DNA of 38,549 nucleotides, from positions 1-38,549 of the forward strand of contig JBOGEN010000200.1 of assembly GCA_050743265.1 (NCBI GenBank), read 5' to 3'. Source of the DNA: JBOGEN01 sp050743265 (GTDB taxonomy: Bacteria; Actinomycetota; Actinomycetes; JBOGEN01). Numbering within the stretch: position 1 is the stretch's first letter; the number at the start of each line of letters is the position of its first letter. This document shows, piece after piece, positions 32,288 through 38,549 of this stretch. Under the pieces are notes generated by a model. It was not told the DNA's origin. It saw only the letters and a list, made by a program, of their open reading frames with translations, and did not search any database. Both the position numbers and the translations under genes were made by a program.

Positions 32288-32334
32288 GGACGTTCCGCTC
32301 CCCGCGCAGGTGAGAAGCGGAGTACAACGGACAC

Positions 32335-33000
32335 GTGGCAGCTGCTCCTGACCGGACTCGCGAAACGATCCGTGTCTTCATCCTGGATGATCATGAGGTG
32401 GTTCGTCGGGGGCTGACGGACCTCCTCGAGGCTGAGGACGACATCGAGGTGGTCGGCGACTCCGCCTCCGCCTTGGAGGCCACGAGGCGCATTCCCGCCT
32501 TCCGTCCCCACGTGGCCATCCTCGACGGACGGCTGCCCGACGGATCGGGCATCGACGTGTGCCGCGAGGTGCGATCGACCGACCCGTCCATCGCTTGCCT
32601 CATCCTCACGTCGTACGACGACGACGAGGCACTCTTCGGCGCGATCATGGCTGGGGCTGCGGGATACGTACTCAAGGTCATCGGGGGCACCGACCTCATC
32701 GACGCGGTACGCCGCGTGTCGACAGGGCAGTCCCTGCTCGACCCAGCCGTGACCCAGCGCGTCCTGACCCGGCTGCGCGAGGGTCCGGACCAGGACCCGC
32801 GGCTCGCGGGCCTGACCGACCAGGAGAAGCGCATCCTCGCGCTCATCGCCGAGGGCTTGACCAACCGCCAGATCGCCGAACAGCTGTTCCTTGCGGAGAA
32901 GACCGTCAAGAACTACGTGTCCAGGCTGCTCGCCAAGCTCGGGATGGAACGGCGGACGCAGGCAGCCGTGTACGCGTCCAAGCTGCGCGACAAGCTCTGA
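32335..33000 (+). CDS. dosR: DevR/DosR-like NarL-family response regulator
   Basis: A 221-residue two-component regulator. The receiver domain (about 11-130) has the acidic pair Asp18-Asp19, phospho-acceptor Asp64 (AILDGRLPDGSG), Thr92 and Lys114. The C-terminal LuxR-type HTH spans about 157-221. Long blocks read like M. tuberculosis DosR, for example DDHEVVRRGL, CLILTSY, GLTDQE and the recognition-helix region AEKTVKNYVSRLLAKLGMER. DosR induces the hypoxia, NO and CO dormancy regulon. The start is GTG 32335 with only a distant GGAG; no better start is seen before the first strand. It is surrounded by typical DosR targets (USPs, Acg, P2 ATPase) and preceded by a DosR-like box. No DosS/DosT-type kinase is in the window. 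Confidence 0.93.
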   Translation: MAAAPDRTRETIRVFILDDHEVVRRGLTDLLEAEDDIEVVGDSASALEATRRIPAFRPHVAILDGRLPDGSGIDVCREVRSTDPSIACLILTSYDDDEALFGAIMAGAAGYVLKVIGGTDLIDAVRRVSTGQSLLDPAVTQRVLTRLREGPDQDPRLAGLTDQEKRILALIAEGLTNRQIAEQLFLAEKTVKNYVSRLLAKLGMERRTQAAVYASKLRDKL

Positions 33001-33086
33001 GGCGCACCCCAGGCGGTCAGTCGAAGAGCGGGACGCGCCAGACCACCCGCGTGCCCCCTGCGCCCTGGGCACCATCCCGTCATCTG

Positions 33087-33100
33087 GGGACCTTCGCCCC
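33087..33100. promoter_or_regulatory. DosR-like box upstream of the last tandem USP
   Basis: GGGACCTTCGCCCC fits GGGAC-N4-GTCCC with one arm mismatch and shares its first ten bases with the site at 30305. It lies in the 173-nt gap between the regulator gene and the USP, 74 nt before the USP start, almost the same distance as at the other tandem USP (72 nt). Confidence 0.65.
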
Positions 33101-33173
33101 TGCCCGTCCGCCTGCCGACAAGGGAGGCTGAGAGCGTGGCGCGAGACGTGCCGCAGGATCGAAGGGGTGGGGA

Positions 33174-34076
33174 ATGAACGCCACAAGGGAGCGCAGGACC
33201 GTGGTCGTCGGCGTCGACGGCTCCGAGCAGTCTCGTCTGGCGCTGCAGTGGGCGATGCGCGAGGCTCGGATGCGTCAGGCCCGACTGGACATCGTTCATG
33301 CCTGGCTGTGGCCGCTGTACCACGTTCCCCTCGGACCCCCTCCGGGCGGCCCGGGCGATAGCGGCCTCCAGGCCGAAGCGAAGAAGATGCTCGCCGAGGC
33401 CCGGCGGGAGGTCGCCCAGTCTGCGCCCGACGTGCCGGTCGAGACTCACCTGGTGACTGGGGCCGCGGGTGCGGTGTTGACCAGGTTCGCAGTGGACGCG
33501 GAGCTCGTCGTCGTCGGCAACAGAGGTCTCGGAGGCTTTTCTGAGCTGCTGATCGGTTCGACAGGGGTACACGTGTCGATCCACAGCTCCTGCCCGGTGG
33601 CCGTCGTCCGCGGGGACGACCGAACCGAGGGCCCCGTCGTCGTGGGCATCGACGGGTCCGAGCCATCCGAGGACGCTCTGACCCTGGCGTTCGAGGAGGC
33701 CGAGATGAGACGAGCTCCTCTTGTCGCCCTGCACGCGTGGGAGTACCCGGCCTCGCTCGGCGTCGACATCATGGACTGGGGCTTCGACACCGAGCAGCAG
33801 GAACGGCACGCATACGACCTCGTGGACGCCACGGTGAACCGGTGGGCGTGGAAGTTCCCCGGAGTACGCATCGAGCGCAGGGTCGTCCGCACGAGTCCCG
33901 CGCGGGCACTGGTCCAGGCGTCTGCCGACGCTCAGCTGGTCGTCGTCGGCTCCCGTGGTCATGGGGCTGTGCGGAGATCGGTGGTCGGCTCGACGAGCCA
34001 CGCCCTCCTGCTTCACTCCCAGAGCCCGGTGCTGTTGGTCCGCCATCGCCACGAGCACGCCGACGAGGACCTCTAG
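33174..34076 (+). CDS. Tandem-domain universal stress protein
   Basis: A 300-residue protein with two UspA domains (about 1-145 and 152-300). Each domain opens with VVVGVDGSEQS or VVVGIDGSEPS and keeps the ATP motif (GNRGLGG with LIGST; GSRGHGA with VVGST). It is similar in layout to the USP at 30390 and is probably a duplicate. The ATG at 33174 is preceded by GAAGGGG. It is next to the DosR-like regulator, as the USP Rv3134c is next to dosR in M. tuberculosis, and has its own DosR-like box. It is followed on the opposite strand by the DsbA-like gene, with a 48-nt convergent gap without a clear terminator. Confidence 0.94.
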   Translation: MNATRERRTVVVGVDGSEQSRLALQWAMREARMRQARLDIVHAWLWPLYHVPLGPPPGGPGDSGLQAEAKKMLAEARREVAQSAPDVPVETHLVTGAAGAVLTRFAVDAELVVVGNRGLGGFSELLIGSTGVHVSIHSSCPVAVVRGDDRTEGPVVVGIDGSEPSEDALTLAFEEAEMRRAPLVALHAWEYPASLGVDIMDWGFDTEQQERHAYDLVDATVNRWAWKFPGVRIERRVVRTSPARALVQASADAQLVVVGSRGHGAVRRSVVGSTSHALLLHSQSPVLLVRHRHEHADEDL

Positions 34077-34124
34077 TCCTGGGCGTAGGCGTACGGTGCT
34101 CTCGGCTTGCCATCAAGGACGGGC

Positions 34125-34883
34125 TCAGCTCTTCTCGGCCGCGCGGACGGCGCGGGTGAGGTTTGACGGTGTGGGGGTGCGCAGGAGCTGGCCGTCGACC
34201 AGGACGGTGGGGGTGGCGTTGACGCCGGCTCGGGATGCCGCGGTGGTGACCTTCTGGGTCCAGCCCTCGAAGTCCTGGGAGTGGATGCAGTCCTCGATGC
34301 CGTGGCCGGTGGCGCCCGCGCGGTCGGCGAGTCTGATGAGTGCTGTGTCGGGGAGGCCGGCGGAGCCTTCGGGAGGCTGGTGGGTGAAGAGGATGCGGTG
34401 GAAGCGGTCGTACGCGGCCACTCCGGCGCGGTCGGCGACGCAGGCGGCCGCGTTGAGGGCGCGGGTGGAGTAGGCGGTGGTGGAGGCGTCGTCGAGGATG
34501 GCCATGGGCTTGTAGACCACGCGCACGCTGCCCTCGTGGGTGAGGCGGCGCAGGGTCGGTCCAGTGGCGGCCTCGACGGCACGGCAGGCGGGGCACTGGA
34601 AGTCCTCGTAGGCGGTGACGGTGACCGGCGCGTCCGCATCACCCACAGCGAAGCCGGTGCCCTGCTGGACGGCATGCGCCGGCACGGTGCTCGTGCCGGC
34701 TGGGGCCTGGTCGCGGGTGGACTGGACCGCGAGGCCCACGACCACGGCGAGGGTGAGCACGACGAGGACGGCGGCCGCGCTGAGGCCGGCGCGCCGGCGC
34801 TTCTCGGTGCGGCGCTGCTCCTCGCGCATCCGCGCTGCACGCTCGCGGGCCTCGGCGCGACTTCTCTTCTTGGCGTTGCTCAT
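34125..34883 (-). CDS. DsbA-like membrane-anchored thiol-disulfide oxidoreductase
   Basis: A 252-residue protein. A highly charged cytoplasmic N-terminus (about 1-31, Arg/Lys/Glu-rich) precedes one transmembrane helix (about 33-53). The outer thioredoxin-fold domain carries the active site CPAC (Cys97, Cys100) and the cis-Pro loop NATPTVLV. Two more cysteines (in AAACVADRAG and IEDCIHS) may form a structural disulfide. It would introduce or exchange disulfides in exported proteins. The ATG at 34883 overlaps the stop of the MauE-like gene (ATGA), which fixes the start and suggests the two proteins work as a redox pair. Confidence 0.88.
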   Translation of the reverse strand: MSNAKKRSRAEARERAARMREEQRRTEKRRRAGLSAAAVLVVLTLAVVVGLAVQSTRDQAPAGTSTVPAHAVQQGTGFAVGDADAPVTVTAYEDFQCPACRAVEAATGPTLRRLTHEGSVRVVYKPMAILDDASTTAYSTRALNAAACVADRAGVAAYDRFHRILFTHQPPEGSAGLPDTALIRLADRAGATGHGIEDCIHSQDFEGWTQKVTTAASRAGVNATPTVLVDGQLLRTPTPSNLTRAVRAAEKS

Positions 34884-35413
34884 GGGGGCTCCCCGACGCG
34901 GGTAGCGAGGGTGTGGGTGTCGAGAGCGAGTCGACTCGCGGGCATCCACGCGAGGGCGAGAGATGCGACGAGTAGGACGGCGTCACGGGCGAGCTCTTGC
35001 GGGTATGCGGTCTGCGCGGCGCTGACCTGCCCTCCGCCTCCGAAGCACCCGCAGTCGATGGTCAGCCCGCGCGCCCAGGCCGAGGACACGCCGGCGATGA
35101 AGGTCACGAGCAGCACGCTCGAGGCGATCGCCACCACGCGTGTGCCGAGTCCGGCGATCAGCAACACGCCGACGGTGATCTCGAGGAATGGCAACCCATA
35201 GCCCACGGCGGTGACACTGGCCTCGGGCAACACCTGGTACGCCCGCACCGCTCGTACGCTGGCCGCGGGGTCGGGGATCTTGGCGGCTCCGGCGGCGACC
35301 CATACGCCCCCGAGAGCGACCCGGACCAGGGTGGCCGCCCACAGTCGTGCCGTTGTTCGTGTCACGGCGGGTGAACCTGGCCCTCCTGCGAGGCGGACGT
35401 CGTGCGACGTCAT
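34880..35413 (-). CDS. MauE/DoxX-like membrane protein (probable thiol-redox partner)
   Basis: About 177 residues with four to five hydrophobic segments. The N-terminal helix WAATLVRVALGGVWVAAGAAK and the YQVLPE segment match the MauE-like group, and a CGC motif (IDCGCFGG) lies after the third helix. MauE-type proteins help disulfide formation and act much like DsbB or ScsB partners of thioredoxin-fold proteins; here the partner is the overlapping DsbA-like gene. The start is uncertain: ATG 35413 and GTG 35446 both lack a good ribosome-binding site. The 192-nt stretch up to narI (35414-35605) holds only a GAGCAGAT direct repeat (35522, 35534). Confidence 0.78.
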   Translation of the reverse strand: MTSHDVRLAGGPGSPAVTRTTARLWAATLVRVALGGVWVAAGAAKIPDPAASVRAVRAYQVLPEASVTAVGYGLPFLEITVGVLLIAGLGTRVVAIASSVLLVTFIAGVSSAWARGLTIDCGCFGGGGQVSAAQTAYPQELARDAVLLVASLALAWMPASRLALDTHTLATRVGEPP

Positions 35414-35605
35414 CGGTGGCGGTCTCGCCCCGCGCGTCTCGCGCACGTCGGTACGGACATAGTGGACACGCAGAGGACGGCCAGGATCAGAGCTTGCTGA
35501 TTACCCAGCGTATCTAGCGGCGAGCAGATCCGTGAGCAGATGCGCCGCGAACACGGCCATGACGCCTGCCGCGAGACCGCTGGCGAGCGCTCAGCCCCGA
35601 GGGAC

Positions 35606-36340
35606 CTAGCGGCCGCTCCGCTCCCAGCCACGGCGCCCGGGCCGCGTGCCCGGGGCCGCGTCACGGCTGCGGTACACCACGTACGGGCGGAAGAGGTAGC
35701 CCACCGGGGCGGTGAACGCGTGGACGAGCCGAGTGAACGGCCACAGCGCGAACAGCGCCATGCCCACGAGCGTGTGCAGCTGGAACGACAGCGGCGCCTC
35801 GCTCATCGCGTCGACGTCGGGCTGCAGGACGAACAGGGACCGGAACCACGGCGAGACGGTCTCCCGATAGTTGTGCTCCTCGCCCACCACCCCGGCACCG
35901 AGCAGGGTCGTCCCCACGCCGAGGACCAGCGCGGCGACGAGGACGGCGTACATGGTCTTGTCGTTGCGGGTGGTGGCCACGAACACCGGGCCGGTCGTAC
36001 GCCGGCGGTAGACGAGGATGGCGACACCGGCGAGTGTCGCGAAGCCCGCGACGCTGCCGAGGGTGACGGCCTGGACGTGGTAGCCGTGCTCGCTCAGCCC
36101 GGCCGCCGACGTCCACGACTCGGGGATCACCAGTCCGATGACGTGGCCGACGACGACGACGAGGATGCCGACGTGGAACAGCGGACTGCCGATGCGCAGC
36201 AGCCGCGACTCGTAGAGCTGCGACGAGCGGGTCGTCCAGCCGAACTGGTCGTACCGGTACCGCCAGACCGTGCCGCCGACGAGGACGGCGATCGTGAGGT
36301 ACGGCAGCACCCCCCACAGCGCCACGTCGGGGCCGCTCAT
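35606..36340 (-). CDS. narI: Respiratory nitrate reductase gamma subunit (cytochrome b)
   Basis: A 244-residue five-helix membrane cytochrome. The four haem-ligand histidines of E. coli NarI have counterparts at His56, His66, His189 and His207. It oxidises menaquinol and passes electrons through NarH to the Mo site in NarG, with the membrane-bound complex facing the cytoplasm. The ATG at 36340 overlaps the narJ stop by 4 nt. A long basic C-terminal tail (RPGRRGWERSGR) follows the last helix. It is the last gene of the nar operon here. Confidence 0.96.
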   Translation of the reverse strand: MSGPDVALWGVLPYLTIAVLVGGTVWRYRYDQFGWTTRSSQLYESRLLRIGSPLFHVGILVVVVGHVIGLVIPESWTSAAGLSEHGYHVQAVTLGSVAGFATLAGVAILVYRRRTTGPVFVATTRNDKTMYAVLVAALVLGVGTTLLGAGVVGEEHNYRETVSPWFRSLFVLQPDVDAMSEAPLSFQLHTLVGMALFALWPFTRLVHAFTAPVGYLFRPYVVYRSRDAAPGTRPGRRGWERSGR

Positions 36341-36981
36341 CGGCGACCACCCGGGACGGGGGCGGAGGGTGCGGCGGACGGCACGGGGAACGGCTCGAGC
36401 CCGACCTGCTCGACGGGCGGGCCGGAGCGGGCAAGTCGCTGGGCAGCGGCACGGTCCTGCGGCGAGGGTCCGGGCAGCAGCGCGCACAGCGCCTCGAGCA
36501 GCAGCACGTACGGGGTCTGGGCGTCGGCGAGCGCGAGGCGCAGCAGCTCGACGCCCGGCCGATGCTCCTGGAGCAGGGCAAGCCCGTCGGCGAGGTCCGC
36601 GGTGGCGGCGTACTCGCAGACCAGGGGGAGGTAGTCCGGCAGCTCACCCTCCACGGGCTCCACGCCCGCGGCGCGGTAGCGCTGCTTGAGGGCGGCGAGC
36701 GACGCACCACGGCGGCGGGTCTCGCCGTCCGTCCACCACGTGAGGTACGGGCAGCACCGGCGCCGCCGGTCGAACACGGCGACGTAGTGCTCGGCCAGCT
36801 CGCGCGGGTCCCGGCTGTCCGCCGTGTCGAGGAATGCGCCGAGACGCTCCCTCGGAATCCCCGGGGGCAACCCCTCCGCGGCGACACGGACGGTGGGCCA
36901 GGTCGCGCGGCGGCCCTCGTCGGGGTACGAGAGCAGCACCGCCACGGACTGCAGCACGACTGCCGCGCCGGCGGACCTCAC
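36337..36981 (-). CDS. narJ: Nitrate reductase molybdenum-cofactor assembly chaperone
   Basis: A 214-residue NarJ-family (TorD-like) helical chaperone. Recognisable parts are VAVLLSYPDE near the N-terminus, ELAEHYVAVFDRRRRCCPYL and DYLPLVCEYAA. NarJ binds apo-NarG and is needed for Mo-cofactor insertion and membrane attachment but is not part of the final enzyme. It starts with GTG at 36981, overlapping the narH stop (GTGA), and overlaps narI at its end. The Pro/Ala-rich C-terminus is longer than the conserved core. Confidence 0.94.
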   Translation of the reverse strand: MRSAGAAVVLQSVAVLLSYPDEGRRATWPTVRVAAEGLPPGIPRERLGAFLDTADSRDPRELAEHYVAVFDRRRRCCPYLTWWTDGETRRRGASLAALKQRYRAAGVEPVEGELPDYLPLVCEYAATADLADGLALLQEHRPGVELLRLALADAQTPYVLLLEALCALLPGPSPQDRAAAQRLARSGPPVEQVGLEPFPVPSAAPSAPVPGGRR

Positions 36982-38549
36982 GAGCCCGACCCCTCCTGGT
37001 CGTGCCGCGCCGGCGGGAAGATCCCCTCCGGGACGCCCTTGCCGTCCCAGTTGAGCAGGTTGACGCGCGCACCTCGGGTCTCCGGGTCGGCGAACCCCTC
37101 GGCGGTCTGGCGCTGCTTGAGCGCGTGGAACGACTCCACGGACACCGGGACGGGCTGGCCCGACCCCTCACCGAACGGGCCGCTGCCGACCATGCCGGGG
37201 CCGCCCTCGTAGTCCAGGGAGCAACTGAGCTCCTCGAGCTGGCTGGTCTCGTCGGCGTGCTCCGCGGCGTACGCGGTGGGGATCACATACCGGTCCTCGT
37301 ACTTCGCGATCGCGAGCAGGCGGTACATCGCGGTGAGCTCGGCACCGGTCATGCCGAGCTCCTGGGCAGCCGACTCGGACGGGGTGTCGCCCAGGTTCAC
37401 GTCTCGCATGTACGCACGCATGGCTGCGAGCGTCTGCAGGACCCGCGTCACGGGAGCAGGGTCGCCCGCGGTGAACAGCTCGGCGAGGTACTCGACCGGG
37501 ATGCGCAACGTGTCGATGGCGCCGAAGAGGTTGTCCGCGTCCTCCCCGTCGTGCCCGGTGTCCCGCAGGGCCTCGACGACCGGGGAGAGCGGCGGGACGT
37601 ACCAGACCATCGGCATCGTGCGGAACTCCGGGTGCAGCGGGAGCGCCACCCGGTAGGTCTTCGCGAGCGCGTACACGGGGGACCGGCGGGCTGCGTCGAG
37701 CCAGTCCTCGGGGATGCCCTGCGCCAGGGCGGCCGAGGCGACCTCGGGGTCGTGCGGGTCGAGCAGCAGGTCGAGCTGGGCCTCGTAGAGGTCCTTCTCG
37801 TCCGGAACGGACGCGGCCTCGGCGACCCGGTCGGCGTCGTAGAGGAACAGCCCGAGGTAGCGCAGCCTCCCCACGCACGTCTCCGAGCACACCGTCGGAA
37901 GCCCGACCTCCACACGCGGGTAGCAGAGCGTGCACTTCTCCGCCTTGCCGGTGCGGTGGTTGAAGTAGACCTTCTTGTACGGGCAGCCGGAGACGCACAT
38001 GCGCCAGCCGCGGCAGCGGTCCTGGTCGACGAGCACGATGCCGTCCTCGGCCCGCTTGTAGATGGCCCCGGACGGGCAGGAGGCCGCGCAGGACGGGTTG
38101 AGGCAGTGCTCACAGATGCGCGGCAGGAAGAACATGAACGCCTGCTCGTACTCCTGCCGGACCCGGTCCGAGACCTGGGCCAGAACGGGGTCGCCGGCGG
38201 CGATGGCGTTGCCGCCGGCCAGCGAGTCGTCCCAGTTCGCCGACCATGTGATCTTCGTGTCCTCGCCGGTCAGCAACGACTTGGGCCGGGCCACCGGCGT
38301 GTCCGACCCGGCGGGCGCGGTGAGCAGGTGCTCGTAGTCGTACGTCCACGGCTCGTAGTAGTCCTGAATGGACGGCAGCTTAGGGTTGGCGAAGATGGAC
38401 AGCAGGCGCTTGACGCGACCACCCGCGCGGGGCTTGAGCTTGCCGGAGCGGGTGCGGGTCCAGCCGCCCTGCCACCGCTGCTGGTCCTGGTACGTGCGGG
38501 GGTACCCCTGCCCGGGGCGGGTCTCGACGTTGTTGAACCAGACGTACTC
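36978..38549 (-). CDS. narH: Respiratory nitrate reductase beta subunit, 5' end beyond the window
   Basis: The frame is open to the right edge and reads VWFNNVETRPGQGYPRTYQD at its beginning, so at least 523 residues of NarH are visible and only the N-terminus is missing. The iron-sulfur motifs are CEHCLNPSCAASCPSG, CRGWRMCVSGCP (with the Trp that marks the 3Fe-4S site) and CTLCYPRVEVG with CSETCVGRLRYLG. NarH transfers electrons from NarI haems to NarG. It precedes narJ with a 4-nt overlap; narG is expected just beyond the window. An internal ATG at 38294 is not the real start. Confidence 0.96.
   Translation of the reverse strand, partial: EYVWFNNVETRPGQGYPRTYQDQQRWQGGWTRTRSGKLKPRAGGRVKRLLSIFANPKLPSIQDYYEPWTYDYEHLLTAPAGSDTPVARPKSLLTGEDTKITWSANWDDSLAGGNAIAAGDPVLAQVSDRVRQEYEQAFMFFLPRICEHCLNPSCAASCPSGAIYKRAEDGIVLVDQDRCRGWRMCVSGCPYKKVYFNHRTGKAEKCTLCYPRVEVGLPTVCSETCVGRLRYLGLFLYDADRVAEAASVPDEKDLYEAQLDLLLDPHDPEVASAALAQGIPEDWLDAARRSPVYALAKTYRVALPLHPEFRTMPMVWYVPPLSPVVEALRDTGHDGEDADNLFGAIDTLRIPVEYLAELFTAGDPAPVTRVLQTLAAMRAYMRDVNLGDTPSESAAQELGMTGAELTAMYRLLAIAKYEDRYVIPTAYAAEHADETSQLEELSCSLDYEGGPGMVGSGPFGEGSGQPVPVSVESFHALKQRQTAEGFADPETRGARVNLLNWDGKGVPEGIFPPARHDQEGSGS

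Noticed and set aside
35501..35560. 19-codon minus-strand frame (MAVFAAHLLTDLLAARYAG) between narI and the MauE-like gene
   Set aside because: No convincing ribosome-binding site and too short to support without expression data.
35601..35614. GGGACCTAGCGGCC as a further DosR-like box
   Set aside because: Only the left half matches; the right half has 2 of 5 positions, and it overlaps the narI stop.

Overview
The window is a GC-rich, densely packed piece of an actinobacterial chromosome. GTG starts are frequent, adjacent genes often overlap by 4 nt (ATGA/GTGA), and a DevR/DosR-type regulator with several universal stress proteins (USPs) and a Q-pool nitrate reductase are present. The genus cannot be named from the sequence alone. 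No rRNA, tRNA, CRISPR array, insertion sequence or phage gene was seen.

Region 1 (1-15406) looks like a catabolic island for a carboxylated aromatic or heteroaromatic compound. Thirteen minus-strand genes run from a GlcG/HbpS-like protein (12098) through a three-subunit molybdenum hydroxylase, an FMN split-barrel protein, an aldehyde dehydrogenase, a crotonase, a tripartite tricarboxylate transporter with two binding proteins (TctC-TctA-TctB-TctC) and an isochorismatase-like amidase, to the start of a UbiD decarboxylase cut by the window edge. A divergent FCD-type GntR regulator faces this operon across an intergenic region carrying a TGGT-N3-ACCA operator-like palindrome. Beyond it are a DHDPS/NAL-family lyase (-) and, divergent from that, a cytosine-deaminase-like amidohydrolase (+). 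The expected logic is uptake by TctABC, ring hydroxylation by the Mo enzyme, decarboxylation by UbiD, then hydrolytic, aldolytic and oxidative steps. The substrate is not determined.

Region 2 (15478-23385) holds two related membrane-bound c-di-GMP enzymes pointing away from each other. The left one has a degenerate GGDEF and an intact EAL; the right one has an intact GGDEF with I-site and an intact EAL. Between them is a tight three-gene cassette: an alpha-oxoamine synthase, an MFS exporter and a SnoaL/NTF2-like protein. It could make and export a small aminoketone-type molecule.

Region 3 (23550-25889) has a small conserved-looking protein, a cell-wall protein with DUF348/G5 domains and an M15-like C-terminal domain, preceded by a very good promoter, and a small secreted PepSY protein.

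Region 4 (25955-34076) resembles a condensed dormancy (DosR) regulon: three USPs, an N-domain-less MgtE, a P2-type ATPase, an Acg-family nitroreductase and a DosR/DevR-like response regulator. Three 14-bp sites sharing GGGACCTTCGNCCC lie in front of the ATPase/USP pair, the regulator and the last USP. They have the GGGAC-N4-GTCCC geometry of mycobacterial DosR boxes. No sensor kinase is in the window.

Region 5 (34125-38549) has a DsbA-like/MauE-like pair and narI, narJ and the 3' part of narH (narG would lie beyond the right edge), consistent with a low-oxygen respiratory theme next to the DosR-like block.
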